From: SURF-21 sp964462595 | GTDB taxonomy: Bacteria > Actinomycetota > Geothermincolia > Geothermincolales > RBG-13-55-18 | DNA: 64,000 nucleotides | Direction of reading: 5' to 3' | Assembly: GCA_964462595.1 (NCBI GenBank) | Contig: CAYWXM010000063.1 | Location: 1-64,000 of the forward strand | Part shown: positions 1-8,495 of the stretch, piece by piece | Layout: the number at the start of each line of letters is the position of its first letter | Numbering within the stretch: position 1 is the stretch's first letter | Program-made: the position numbers and the translations under genes | Notes under the pieces: model-generated | Database searches by the model: none | Told to the model about the DNA's origin: nothing | What the model saw: only the letters and a program-made list of their open reading frames with translations

Positions 1-124
1 CGATGACCCCCAAGCCCCCCGCCTCGGAGACGGCCGCGGCCAGCGACGAATCGGAGACCCATATCATCCCACCCTGAAGGATGGGATATGCGATACCCAG
101 TATTTCTGGAACCCTGCTCTTCAT
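1..124 (-). CDS. Nitronate monooxygenase / FabK-like flavoprotein (partial, N-terminus only)
   Basis: Only the first 41 codons lie in the window; the gene runs off the left edge. Translation from the ATG at 124 starts MKSRVPEILGIAYPILQGG and continues through a Ser/Ala-rich helix to AGGLGVI. This is the typical N-terminus of the 2-nitropropane dioxygenase/nitronate monooxygenase and FabK enoyl reductase family: the PI(L/I)QGGM strand that holds FMN, then EAGGLGVI. An AGGAGG site at 135-140 supports the start. Family members oxidise nitronates or reduce enoyl-ACP with FMN; the N-terminus alone cannot tell which. It is co-directional with the gene that starts at 1177. Confidence 0.75.
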   Translation of the reverse strand, partial: MKSRVPEILGIAYPILQGGMIWVSDSSLAAAVSEAGGLGVI

Positions 125-202
125 GTCCTGTTTTCCTCCTCCCGGTATCCATGCTGGTTCCGGGCTCACGCTCCCCGCTTTGAACCCTCCGGCGGCTTCT
201 CC

Positions 203-1177
203 TCAAGAGAACCTGGTGTTTTCGGAGATAAGTTCGCAAGCGCGTCGCGCGCACCACTCCTTGATACCAGCGCATAGCGATGATCCGGTCACGAACTCCG
301 CCAGGTCCCTGCCACCGTCAAACGACCGCTTCACGATGTCCCCGCACTCCAGCGACCCATACCTGTCCTGAAACTCGTGCATGAGATTATCGGCCAGGGA
401 CCATAATTCCGGCTCGCGGCGATGCATGCAGATGTTCACGTAACCACGCAGGGTAGGAATAAAGGTCCCCGCCACGCTTTCCTCCCTGGGGTCTATACCC
501 CAGACCAGGCCCAAGGGCAGCAGCGCCCCCGCCAGCGCTCCGCAAAGCCCTCCCGAGAGGCCGATGCCCCCGTCCAGGGCCAGCGAGAGCTGCTCCAGAA
601 AAAGGCTGCCGTAGCCGGTTCCGGCGCGCACGCCCCGCATCACCTCGGCCGCGCAGTATCCGCCGCTGGAGGCCAGGCGGCGGTCTACCAAGCCCACCTC
701 TACCCCGTCATCCAGGGGCCGGTTGGCGAATGCGATGAGGCTCGTGACGGCCGCGCCTATGTGCTGGAGGCAGCGGTTTACGGCCTTGCCGGTGAAGACG
801 TATCTGGACCTGCCCGCTATCTCACTCACCTCCACGCCGCTGCGCTCTCGGCACAGGGTACTGCCGAATTCTCTTTCGAACCAGCTCGTATACTCGCGCA
901 ACCTCCCGTACAGGGCTTCCCCTTTGGCTCCGTTCTCTAGCAGCGCGTCCGCCATGTGGGCCAGGACTATGGAAAGGCATCCTCCCGTCACCACTCCGCA
1001 GGTCGATCCCCAGCTCACGCCCCCGGCATCCAGGGGACACGAAGCCTTCATGGCCGTGCGCTCCGTGACCCCCAGGTACCCGGACATGGTGCCGAAGGTC
1101 GCCTGCACGCAGTTCGCGTACTTGAAGACGCGCCCTCGAGCGTATGCCGATATTATCCTGTTCACTATCTCGTCCAT
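203..1177 (-). CDS. C_GCAxxG_C_C family protein, double domain
   Basis: A 324-residue protein. The ATG at 1177 is preferred over the GTG at 1189 because GGAGG lies six bases before it. Two similar halves can be seen. Each has a Cys-rich helix, a glycine-rich GG(V/I) segment and a cysteine inside a small-residue helix: STCGVVTGGCLS in the first half, GGLCGALAGALLPLG in the second, preceded by YCAAEVMRG. The C-terminus adds CGDIVKRSF and paired cysteines (CAGIKEWC). This is the signature of the C_GCAxxG_C_C family, thought to be redox-active and often found near anaerobic oxidoreductases; no reaction is established. Most members have one domain of about 140 residues, so this is a tandem fusion. 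Confidence 0.75.
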   Translation of the reverse strand: MDEIVNRIISAYARGRVFKYANCVQATFGTMSGYLGVTERTAMKASCPLDAGGVSWGSTCGVVTGGCLSIVLAHMADALLENGAKGEALYGRLREYTSWFEREFGSTLCRERSGVEVSEIAGRSRYVFTGKAVNRCLQHIGAAVTSLIAFANRPLDDGVEVGLVDRRLASSGGYCAAEVMRGVRAGTGYGSLFLEQLSLALDGGIGLSGGLCGALAGALLPLGLVWGIDPREESVAGTFIPTLRGYVNICMHRREPELWSLADNLMHEFQDRYGSLECGDIVKRSFDGGRDLAEFVTGSSLCAGIKEWCARRACELISENTRFS

Positions 1178-1604
1178 GCCCGCCTCCACCGCAAACCAGA
1201 GACACGAAACGGTGCAGGGATATTATAACCTCTGTGAGGCGCTTCCCGGCTTCTCTCCACGGATGAGCTTGAAAGCGAATTCGGGGTGCGGCGGCTCATC
1301 TCCTTTCGCCTCCGGACGGGTTTGCCGGAATCCCCCGCCACACGTCTTGCTCCACGGATACGGGAAACCGGGCCGGGTAATGCAATTCTACTGTAGGCCA
1401 AGCGATGATCGAAACCACGGACGGGCGAGACGCCGTCCACCACCCCGCCAGCGGAAACGGAACCGGCACCCGTCTCCGGAAGGGCAAAGCGTAAAACGGG
1501 CGCGGCCCGTGCCGCGCCCGTTACTCTCTTCTCTCCTCCTGCGCCCTCGCGAAGGGTATCGCTGCCGACTCCGGCGCCTCCGCGATTACGCCGCGTTCCC
1601 CCGA
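1178..1604. other. Intergenic stretch, no gene seen
   Basis: 427 bases between the thiolase stop and the C_GCAxxG_C_C start, both on the minus strand. Apart from the terminator hairpin at 1481-1522 I see no convincing gene or RNA. Long open frames crossing it on the plus strand are antisense shadows of the flanking genes. Confidence 0.6.
1481..1522 (-). terminator. Rho-independent terminator after the thiolase operon
   Basis: A perfect 11-bp stem (AACGGGCGCGG at 1495-1505 pairing with CCGCGCCCGTT at 1512-1522, six-base loop) is followed in minus-strand direction by TTTTACGCTTT. It lies about 80 bases past the thiolase stop at 1605 and should end the 4654-1605 transcript. Confidence 0.75.
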
Positions 1605-2810
1605 TCAGTCCACGCCGAAGATGGCGACCGAACAGACGTTGTTGTTGGGGACTCCGCCCAGGTTGTGTGTCAGCCCCAGCTTGGGGTTTTTCACCGCCCG
1701 GTCCTCCGGCCAGCGTCCCAGCAGCTGGTTGTAGATCTCGAAGATCATCCTCAGCCCCGAGGCGCCGATGGGATGCCCGAAGCACTTCAGGCCCCCGTCC
1801 GGCTGGCAGGGAATCTGCCCGTCCAGGTCGAAGAATCCGCTCAATATATCCTCGGGCGCTCCTCCGTCGGGAGATATGCGGAGATCCTCCATGGTGCAGA
1901 GTTCGGTGATGGAGAAACAGTCGTGCACCTCCATCATGCTGATCTCCTTGCGCGGGTCCTTGATGCCTGCCTCCGTGTATGCTTTCTCGGCAGCCGTGCG
2001 AGTGGTCATCAGGCTCGCGCCGTCCCACTTGTCGTATGCGGCCTCCTCGCCCGAACTGACCGAGATCTGCAAGGCCTTGACCTTGACCAGGGGTTCGTTG
2101 GGCTTGAGCTTCTTGGCTATCTCCGGCGTGGTCACGATTGCCGCGGCCGACCCGTCGGAGACCCCGCAGCAGTCGAAAAGCCCCAGCGGGTAGGCCACCA
2201 TGGGCGAGCCCATGATCTGCTCCTTGCTCACTGCCTTCCTCAGATGGGCGCGGGGGTTCTTGGCGCCGTTCTGGTGGCTCTTCCAGGAGACGTGGGTGAT
2301 GGCCTCCTTGAGTTTTTCCATGGGCAGGTTGTGTTTGGAAGCGTAGGCCGTTGCCAGCTGCGCGAACATGCCCGGTGCGGTGGCGTTGGGGCCCACCATC
2401 ACCATCTCCTGCCCGAAGGCCGGGGAGTCGGGCAGCCCGCCGTAGCCGGTGTCCTTGAGCTTCTCCACCCCGATGGCCAGGGCGATGTCGCATGCCCCCG
2501 CGGCCACGGCGTAGGCAGCGGCGCGGAAAGCTTCCGTGCCCGAGGCGCAGAAGTTATCCAGCCTGGTCACGGGCAGAAAGTGCAGGTGCATGGCATTGCT
2601 GGCATAGGTGCCGCCCTTGCCGATGTTCACCTCGTCGATGTGCACGCCCAGCCATGCGGCCTCGATGTCCTTCTTCTCGATCCCTGCGTCCTCGAGTGTT
2701 TGAGTCAGCGCCTCCACGAGGAGGTCTCCCCCGCTCATGTCCCAGCGCTCTCCGAACTTGGTGCATCCCATGCCCAGGATGACCACCTTGTCTCTTATCC
2801 CTTCCGCCAT
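1605..2810 (-). CDS. Thiolase family protein (SCP2/acetoacetyl-CoA thiolase type)
   Basis: A 401-residue thiolase, the usual family length. The nucleophile cysteine sits in DNFCASGTEAFRAA (around residue 86), the first histidine motif is MEVHDCFSITE and the second is CFGHPIGASG. The last active-site region reads HNLGG instead of the CSGG of classical biosynthetic thiolases, as in SCP2-type and archaeal thiolases. It would condense or cleave acyl-CoA and acetyl-CoA. Its start is one base after the stop of the HMG-CoA-synthase-like/OB-fold gene, with a GGAGGTGAG site, so the two are translationally linked. In archaea, thiolase, HMG-CoA synthase and a DUF35 OB-fold protein form one channelling complex; this pair looks equivalent, but the substrate is not known. 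Confidence 0.85.
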   Translation of the reverse strand: MAEGIRDKVVILGMGCTKFGERWDMSGGDLLVEALTQTLEDAGIEKKDIEAAWLGVHIDEVNIGKGGTYASNAMHLHFLPVTRLDNFCASGTEAFRAAAYAVAAGACDIALAIGVEKLKDTGYGGLPDSPAFGQEMVMVGPNATAPGMFAQLATAYASKHNLPMEKLKEAITHVSWKSHQNGAKNPRAHLRKAVSKEQIMGSPMVAYPLGLFDCCGVSDGSAAAIVTTPEIAKKLKPNEPLVKVKALQISVSSGEEAAYDKWDGASLMTTRTAAEKAYTEAGIKDPRKEISMMEVHDCFSITELCTMEDLRISPDGGAPEDILSGFFDLDGQIPCQPDGGLKCFGHPIGASGLRMIFEIYNQLLGRWPEDRAVKNPKLGLTHNLGGVPNNNVCSVAIFGVD

Positions 2811-2811
2811 G

Positions 2812-4272
2812 TCAGCTCACCTCCCCTAACACCGGCCTGGCTTTCCAGAAGTAGTTAGTGATATCGCGCTTGAGGTCGTAGTACTTGATGCGGAAGCTGA
2901 AATCAACGGGGTTGCCCACGGCCAGGTCATCGACCTTGCAGTCGGTGAAGTCCAGTACCGTCCTTCCCCCGCCTGTGAACGATACCGCGCCGTAGATAGC
3001 GGGCGGGTCCAGTGAAGCGGCCAGCATGTCGCCTGTATAGGAGAAGATGGTCCCTCCTTTTTCGGCCAGATACACCGGCTCCATCTGGTCGATGGCGCCG
3101 CAGTCCGGGTTCACGCACATGCGCCGGGACGGCCATTGCTGGGTCCCGCAGGCCTTGCACTTTCCGCCCCAGAATCCGAGGATGGACTTGCGGTCTCTCC
3201 ACACCAGCGACCAGCGCGTCTCCTTGTCCACCTCCGACCTCAGCCCGAGCTCGGGGGGCGCCATGTCCCTCCACACCAGGTACTTCTGATAGTTGTCCAG
3301 TTCGGCCCGCCTTGACAGCCAGTGCGATACGCCCCTGCCGTCCTGCTTGCCGGAGATGGCGTCGGTGACCTCGAACCACAGGGCGTCGCAGCCGCTGCCG
3401 AAAGAGACCAGGAGTATCTTCTCTCCCGGCTTCGCCGTCTCCAGCGCTCCCGCCATCATCAGCAGCGGATGGGCGGTCCCGGTATCGCCCACCGTGGCCA
3501 GCATCTCGTCCTGTACCTTGCCCTCTCCTTCCCCGAACATGCCGTTGATCTTCTTGCGCGCCCCGCCGTAGTAGCAGGGATAGACCACCTTGTCGAAGTC
3601 CGTGGGACTGAGGCCGTATTTCTCGCACAGGCCGTTGACGACCTCGGGGATGAAACTGCCGTACCCCAGGTCACGTATCCAGCGTTCCTCCCACATGCGG
3701 TCGTACTTGGTGTTCGCCCCCCTCAAATGGTCCACGAAATCGTAAGCGATAGAGTAGCATCCCTTGTACTCGGCGATGACGTCCTCGTCCCCGACCGCGA
3801 GCGCGCCGGCCCCGTCACCGAAGACCATCTCCTGCGTGGAGGCCATCTTGCCCAGGCGGCAGTCGGACGCGGATACCACGGCCTTGGCGCCGGGGTTGGC
3901 GGCCGAGAACTCCAGGGCAGACAGCAGCGCCGTGGTCCCCGCCTTGAGGGACGCGCCGAAATCAGCCGTGCGTATCTCGTCTCTCGCCCCCAGGGCCCCC
4001 GCCACTATGTTCGCGTTCTGCCTCTCCTTGTAGGGGGCAGTGGTGGTCGCGTAGTACACCGCATCGATGGTCGAGCGGTCCACCCCGCGCAGGCAGTCCA
4101 TCCCCGCAGCCACGGCCATGGTGATGGAGTCCTCGTCGAAGTTGGCGACGGCTTTCTCACCCCGCGCGTTGGTGATGATCACCGGATTCAACCAGCCCAT
4201 GCTGCCGAAGACGATCATTCGGTTGAGGCGGTAGCGGGGTACGTAACCGCCAAAGGATGTGATACCTACCAT
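2812..4272 (-). CDS. HMG-CoA-synthase-like (KAS III fold) protein fused to a DUF35 Zn-ribbon/OB-fold domain
   Basis: A 486-residue protein. ATG 4272 is chosen over ATG 4278 because GGGAGG directly abuts the latter. Residues 1-350 are a thiolase-fold synthase of the 3-hydroxy-3-methylglutaryl-CoA synthase family, with FGDGAGALAVG near the middle. Around residues 365-390 a four-cysteine zinc ribbon (CKACGTQQW, then CVNPDC) leads into an OB-fold with IFSYTGD and the C-terminal DFSFRIKYYD. The fusion joins two proteins that are separate in archaeal acetoacetyl-CoA thiolase/HMGCS/DUF35 complexes. In the expected nucleophile segment I read FGASLKAGTTAL, without the cysteine of true HMG-CoA synthases, so it may be a scaffold or have changed chemistry. 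It heads the operon with the downstream thiolase. Confidence 0.8.
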   Translation of the reverse strand: MVGITSFGGYVPRYRLNRMIVFGSMGWLNPVIITNARGEKAVANFDEDSITMAVAAGMDCLRGVDRSTIDAVYYATTTAPYKERQNANIVAGALGARDEIRTADFGASLKAGTTALLSALEFSAANPGAKAVVSASDCRLGKMASTQEMVFGDGAGALAVGDEDVIAEYKGCYSIAYDFVDHLRGANTKYDRMWEERWIRDLGYGSFIPEVVNGLCEKYGLSPTDFDKVVYPCYYGGARKKINGMFGEGEGKVQDEMLATVGDTGTAHPLLMMAGALETAKPGEKILLVSFGSGCDALWFEVTDAISGKQDGRGVSHWLSRRAELDNYQKYLVWRDMAPPELGLRSEVDKETRWSLVWRDRKSILGFWGGKCKACGTQQWPSRRMCVNPDCGAIDQMEPVYLAEKGGTIFSYTGDMLAASLDPPAIYGAVSFTGGGRTVLDFTDCKVDDLAVGNPVDFSFRIKYYDLKRDITNYFWKARPVLGEVS

Positions 4273-4324
4273 GTCCATCCTCCCTTCCCTTCAGTGTGGT
4301 TCTAATAAAACGACCGATATTGCT

Positions 4325-4654
4325 TCAGGCAAAACTCACCTGTTGAAAGCCTGGATGCTGTGCAAGTAAGAGCCTGGTGATCTCCTTGCGGTCCTCTTCG
4401 TCCTCGACCCGGTCGACATCCGAAACCAGCAGGCCATCGCCGTTCCGCCGTGCCTTGAGCGTATTGATATAGCCGGGAACCATCATGAAACCAATACCTC
4501 CGCTGCCGCAACAGGACGTCTCGATAGCCGCCACCTCGACCAGATATAGCAATTCACGGCCCTTGTATTTTAACACGCTCTCCTCGAGGACCATATAATA
4601 GCCGGATATGCTCCTGACTTCCTCCTCGATAGGCTGGTGAACGTGCTCGGCCAC
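4325..4654 (-). CDS. Conserved-looking hypothetical protein
   Basis: A 109-residue protein starting at GTG 4654, with a purine-rich AGGCGAGAAGGGG just upstream. It has one notable segment, ETSCCGSGGIGFMMVPGY, where two adjacent cysteines precede a glycine-rich turn, and an acidic middle (DVDRVEDEEDRKE). There is no signal peptide or membrane segment. I do not recognise the family. It lies between the radical SAM gene (stop 4716) and the HMGCS-like gene on the same strand and may be cotranscribed with either. A small metal- or cofactor-handling protein is possible, but this is a guess from the paired cysteines only. Confidence 0.6.
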   Translation of the reverse strand: MAEHVHQPIEEEVRSISGYYMVLEESVLKYKGRELLYLVEVAAIETSCCGSGGIGFMMVPGYINTLKARRNGDGLLVSDVDRVEDEEDRKEITRLLLAQHPGFQQVSFA

Positions 4655-4715
4655 CCCCTTCTCGCCTCCCTCTACGCTTGAAACAGATGCCTCTCTGCCG
4701 CGGGGTGCATTCTTC

Positions 4716-6239
4716 TCATTTATTTACCGCGACGTTGCCGTCAAACAGTTCCTCCCCGTCCTCCAGATCATGCGTCCTGGCGAAGACCATCTCGGGCGAA
4801 TCCTTGTAGTTACGGCCCTTCTTCGCGTAATACATCTCCATCAGGCGCCGGTGCATATCCGCGAGCCTGCGGTTGGAGTATATCTTGGCCATGGATACCA
4901 GCCACAGCAGTTCCCTGGCGGGACGGTGTCCGCGGTACACGAGCAGGGGAAACCAGTCACGCCTCCTGCCCACCTGCCGCTTGCTGAACTGGGGCATATC
5001 GAGCACCGGCCTTCTACGCTCGAGGTAAGGATCGGCTGGGCCGTCAAGGAAACCGAGCTCGTAGCAGGTATCGCTGAGCGCCGTACCGGGATAGGGATAA
5101 AAGACCGAGAGCAGGAACCAGTCCGGCTGGCAGGCGCGGTTCACGCGGATCGTCTCCCGGAAATCGCGTGGGGTTTCCTCCGGCAGGCCGATGAGGTTAT
5201 AGAGCCCTATCTGCAGCCCGTGTTCCCTGGCCGTCTCCACCGCCTGGATGATGTCGTCGTTGGAGTAATAGCGCCTCAGCACATCCCTCCTTATCCTCTC
5301 GCTCCCCGACTCCAGGCCTATGTTCAGGAAGCGGAAGTTGGCGCTCGCGAGGGCTGCGAAGAGCTCGTTATAGTCGACGTTGGGCGTGACCCTCAGGTTG
5401 GAGCCGAAGGTGATAGGATGCTCGAGGCGGGAGTTGAACCCGCGTAGCTCCGCGCAGAGCTCCAGGGCCCATTCCATGTCGACCCCCAGTGTCTCGACCT
5501 CGAGATAGGCCTCGCCGAAGCCCGGCTGTTCCTCTTTCATGCGCTCCAGCTCCGCTACGATATTGCGAGGGCTGCGCAGGCGGACGTACTTACCCGGGGC
5601 GACCTTGCGCAGCGCGTGGTTGCAGCAGTAGGTGCAATTGAAAGGGCAACCCCTGCCTACGAGTATGGAGGGACGGGAAGTGGGGTTGGCCACCCAGGGC
5701 ATCCACATCTCGCGGTCGGGGAAGGGCAGTCCTTCCAGGTCTTCCAGGAAGGGCCTGGGGGCGTTCCTCTCGACAGCGCCTCCCGGCTGCGTTATGAGCA
5801 GGTTGGGGATACCGGAGGGCCGTTTGCCAGCCTGAAGCTGTTCCGCCAGCTCCAGGGTCGCGTATTCCCCCTCGCCAACGCATACCGCGTCGAAAAGCCC
5901 CTCCGAGAGGCAATCGTCGGGTTTGAGGGTGGCATGGGGCCCGCCAAGCAGCGTAAACCTCTCCGGGTGATGCTTCTTTACGTGAGCCGCCGCCTTGAGG
6001 ATGATGTGATATTCGGTGAAAACAGAGGTGAAGCAGATAAGCCCGGGGTCGAACGCCTCTATATGATCGTCGATGCAGGTGATCGTCTCCTCGCTCAACA
6101 CCACCAGGCTGGTGCCGTGGCCTTCTCTTTTCAGGATCGAGGAGATATAGGATATGCCGAATTGTACCCTCTCCAGGACCTCCAGCGGTTTGTCGGGTGA
6201 ATATGGGTCTTGCTCGGTATGTACGAATAGAACGTTCAT
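4716..6239 (-). CDS. B12-binding-domain radical SAM protein
   Basis: 507 residues. The N-terminal 130 residues form a Rossmann-like cobalamin-binding domain (MNVLFVHTEQD, then LLGGPHATLKPDDCL, with VGEGE). The radical SAM barrel carries the [4Fe-4S] triad C-x3-C-x2-C in GRGCPFNCTYCCNH near residue 197, then LNIGLESGSERIRRDVLRR and YNLIGLPEET, the usual BchE/MiaB-like architecture. The C-terminus is basic. Members perform methylations, cyclisations or C-C chemistry using cobalamin and SAM. No substrate can be assigned, and neighbours (small hypothetical, HMGCS-like/thiolase) hint only weakly at lipid modification. The start has a short GAGG site. Confidence 0.85.
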   Translation of the reverse strand: MNVLFVHTEQDPYSPDKPLEVLERVQFGISYISSILKREGHGTSLVVLSEETITCIDDHIEAFDPGLICFTSVFTEYHIILKAAAHVKKHHPERFTLLGGPHATLKPDDCLSEGLFDAVCVGEGEYATLELAEQLQAGKRPSGIPNLLITQPGGAVERNAPRPFLEDLEGLPFPDREMWMPWVANPTSRPSILVGRGCPFNCTYCCNHALRKVAPGKYVRLRSPRNIVAELERMKEEQPGFGEAYLEVETLGVDMEWALELCAELRGFNSRLEHPITFGSNLRVTPNVDYNELFAALASANFRFLNIGLESGSERIRRDVLRRYYSNDDIIQAVETAREHGLQIGLYNLIGLPEETPRDFRETIRVNRACQPDWFLLSVFYPYPGTALSDTCYELGFLDGPADPYLERRRPVLDMPQFSKRQVGRRRDWFPLLVYRGHRPARELLWLVSMAKIYSNRRLADMHRRLMEMYYAKKGRNYKDSPEMVFARTHDLEDGEELFDGNVAVNK

Positions 6240-6618
6240 TAAGGCCTCGTATGCTGTTAGTTCAACCGCGGGGCAGCCGCAGGCTCTAATCCGTCGTGAA
6301 TCTCCTTCTCATCCTGCCGTTGTTCAATTGCGGCCAGGGCTTCGCCTGACACCAGTCTATTTATACCAGCCCTGCAAGCTTACCGCCAGAAATATTATTT
6401 GTGCCGGGCCTGAAACGTGCGAAGGCGATGCGCACCGCGCGGAAAACCGCCCTGATCGCGATCGACTTTGCGGCCCCGGATAAAAACACGCCCTTATGCA
6501 TATAACGCACCTCGTACAGGATGGCGGACAGGAATCCACCGGGGACTTAACCGTCGGTCGACAGGCGTCAGCAGCCCTCCGGCTCCATCATGGCCGCCCT
6601 TCCGCGAGCTGGATGTTT
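6240..6618. other. Intergenic stretch, no gene seen
   Basis: 379 bases between two minus-strand genes. It has mixed composition with an AT-rich patch near 6355-6400 that may hold the promoter of the radical SAM gene. I see no convincing coding region, RNA gene or terminator stem with a T-run. Confidence 0.5.
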
Positions 6619-7131
6619 CTAGGTCGCGGCCGTTGGCGGGTTGAACACCCGCTGGGCAAGCTCGCGGTCCATCATCATCAGGGCGTTGCCCTGCTCCTCG
6701 ATCATCTCCAGCTGGTTCAGGATCTTGGTAGGTTCTGCGACCTCCTCCACCTGCTCCTTCACGAACCATGCCAGGAACTGCGCGGTGGCGTGGTCTTTCT
6801 CCTCCACAGCCAGGTCCATGAGGTCGTTTATACGCCTGGTCACCAGCTTCTCGTGCTCTACCGTCTTGCGGAAGACATCGGTAATCGAGTCGTATTCGTT
6901 CTCCATCTGGTCGAAGGCTCTCACGTCGGGCCTGCCGCCGGCTTCAGCTATGTATTTGAAGAACATCATGGCATGAGCCTGCTCCTCCTGGTCCTGAACC
7001 ATCATCCAGTTTGCGAAACCATCCAGGTCCTTCGACATGAAGTAGCCGGCCATGGCCAGGTAGAGGAACGCGGAATAGAATTCCCATTTCATCTGGTCGT
7101 TCAGAGCCTCCTGCATCTTCTCCAAAAGCAT
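6619..7131 (-). CDS. Ferritin (bacterial non-haem, FtnA-like)
   Basis: 170 residues starting MLLEKMQEALNDQMKWEF. ATG 7131 is preferred over ATG 7149 because AAAGGAG is eight bases before it. The ferroxidase signature of bacterial ferritin is clear: an N-helix with E-x6-Y (EFYSAFLYLAMAGYF), DQEEQAHAMMFFKYI on helix B, and EKDHATAQFLAWFVKEQVEE on helix C-D. Length matches FtnA (about 165-175). It oxidises Fe(II) and stores iron in a 24-mer shell in the cytoplasm and also limits peroxide damage. The gene is divergent from etfA across an AT-rich region. Function is secure; its regulation is not visible. Confidence 0.93.
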   Translation of the reverse strand: MLLEKMQEALNDQMKWEFYSAFLYLAMAGYFMSKDLDGFANWMMVQDQEEQAHAMMFFKYIAEAGGRPDVRAFDQMENEYDSITDVFRKTVEHEKLVTRRINDLMDLAVEEKDHATAQFLAWFVKEQVEEVAEPTKILNQLEMIEEQGNALMMMDRELAQRVFNPPTAAT

Positions 7132-7313
7132 GGCATCCGCTCCTTTCATATCCGCCGCAATCCGGTGTCGGCATTGGTTACCACCAGCCAGGTGGGTCCA
7201 ATATTATTTTTCCCCGTGACGGCGGAATTAACAGAGTTCAGGCCCGATCCCGCATGTGCCTGTCGGGAATACACATAGCGCCATACAAAATCAGAGAATT
7301 TGTCATATTTCTA

Positions 7314-7342
7314 TTGACTGGCGATAGCCTTGATGTTATAAA
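7314..7342 (+). promoter_or_regulatory. Sigma-70-type promoter of the ETF operon
   Basis: TTGACT (7314-7319), exactly 17 bases, then TATAAA (7337-7342). This is one of the best consensus matches in the window and sits in a locally AT-rich patch about 150 bases upstream of the etfA start. It should drive the etfA-etfB operon. Confidence 0.7.
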
Positions 7343-7344
7343 TG

Positions 7345-7357
7345 TGACAGTCAGTCA
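7345..7357. promoter_or_regulatory. Candidate repressor operator at the ETF promoter
   Basis: TGACAGTCAGTCA just past the -10 box, near the expected transcription start. It contains a perfect 9-bp palindrome (TGACAGTCA, 7345-7353) and also TGAC-N5-GTCA. TetR-family fatty-acid regulators bind sites of this general form. The 10-mer ACAGTCAGTC recurs at 14456-14465 upstream of the FixC-like gene. Confidence 0.45.
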
Positions 7358-7495
7358 TATTTGCAATCGCGGCTCAAGTCCTTTCACCACATGCAGACGG
7401 ACAGGCGGGTCACATTTTCCCGTACTCAAACATGGTGCTATCCCAGATTATGGTACCCGAGACGGCAACCCGGGAAGATAGGAGGTCTGATCGAG

Positions 7496-8485
7496 TTGGC
7501 TGAGACGCAAGGCATATACATCCTGGCCGAGACAAATGAGGACAATAATCCTACAGCCCTTTCCTGTGAACTGCTCTGGTTGGGGGAAAGGATCGCTTCC
7601 GGCATGGGTATTCCGCTCAGGGCTATCCTGATCGGTGGCGGCGTAACCGCGGGGGCAAGTGAACTGGCCCGTTACGGGGTAAGCGAGGTTCTCTACCTGG
7701 ATCATCCCGATCTGGCCCATTACGATCCCGAGAACTACGGCGCGATCCTGGCGGGGCTTCTCGCGTCCAGGGAACCCCTGGTCCTGCTGGCCGGACACAC
7801 CTCGATGGGACAGGATCTCCTTCCCCGCCTTGCTTTCTCGTTGGGGTGCGGCCTGGTGACCGATTGCACGGGCCTGGAGGTCGAGGGAAGCGAGGTGCTC
7901 TTCTCCCGCCCCGTCTACGGCGGCAACGCCCTGGCCACCCAGAAAGTGGAAACCCCGACAATCCTGGCCACGGTAAGGGCGCGGGTGGGAGAAATCCCTT
8001 CCCCGGCGGGGGACGCCGCGACGCTCACCGCTCTCGATGCCGAATTGCCGGCACCATCCCGCCTCCAAGTCATGGACAGGGTACGCCTTGCCGCCCGGGA
8101 ATGCCCCCTGGAGGAAGCGCCGGTGGTGATATCCGGCGGCAGGGGCATCGGCGGCGAGGAGGGGTTCGAGATGCTCAGGGAGCTTGCCGGCCTTCTGGGC
8201 GGCGCCGTGGGCGCGTCCCGTCCCCCCGTTGACTCTGGCTGGGCTCCCACCACCAGCCAGGTGGGCATAACCGGCAAGGTTGTAGCCCCTGGCATTTATT
8301 TCGCTGTGGCCATCTCCGGCTCCACGCAACACCTCTCGGGTATGGGAGAATCTGGAAAGATTGTCGCCATCAACAAGGATCCCGAGGCCTACATATTCAA
8401 GGTAGCCGATTACGGCGTAGTGGGCGACTGGAAGCAGGTGCTTCCCTCCCTCACCGCCAAGCTCAAGGAAATAATGAGGGACTAG
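7496..8485 (+). CDS. etfA: Electron transfer flavoprotein alpha subunit
   Basis: 329 residues from a TTG start at 7496, set nine bases after GGAGGT (7481-7486). The open frame extends further upstream but that part is low-complexity and non-homologous. The N-terminal domain begins MAETQGIYILAETNED. The C-terminal FAD domain has the family signature: SRPPVDSGWAPTTSQVG, then APGIYFAVAISGSTQHLSGM, then IVAINKDPEAYIFKVADYG. EtfA holds the FAD that takes electrons from acyl-CoA dehydrogenases or related flavoproteins. The order alpha then beta is reversed relative to many operons. Partner genes downstream suggest it serves the GlcD/HdrD-like proteins as well as the acyl-CoA dehydrogenases at 54.9-57.5 kb. 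Confidence 0.95.
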   Translation: MAETQGIYILAETNEDNNPTALSCELLWLGERIASGMGIPLRAILIGGGVTAGASELARYGVSEVLYLDHPDLAHYDPENYGAILAGLLASREPLVLLAGHTSMGQDLLPRLAFSLGCGLVTDCTGLEVEGSEVLFSRPVYGGNALATQKVETPTILATVRARVGEIPSPAGDAATLTALDAELPAPSRLQVMDRVRLAARECPLEEAPVVISGGRGIGGEEGFEMLRELAGLLGGAVGASRPPVDSGWAPTTSQVGITGKVVAPGIYFAVAISGSTQHLSGMGESGKIVAINKDPEAYIFKVADYGVVGDWKQVLPSLTAKLKEIMRD

Positions 8486-8495
8486 GGGGTGCGGA

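Noticed and set aside
723..2858. 711-codon open frame on the plus strand across the thiolase
   Set aside because: Antisense to two genes with clear family motifs. Arg/Pro/His-rich composition is typical of shadow frames in GC-rich DNA.
7181..7195. CCACC-AGCCA-GGTGG palindrome upstream of ferritin
   Set aside because: The same sequence occurs inside etfA (near 8249) as part of a coding motif, so chance is likely; no promoter alignment.
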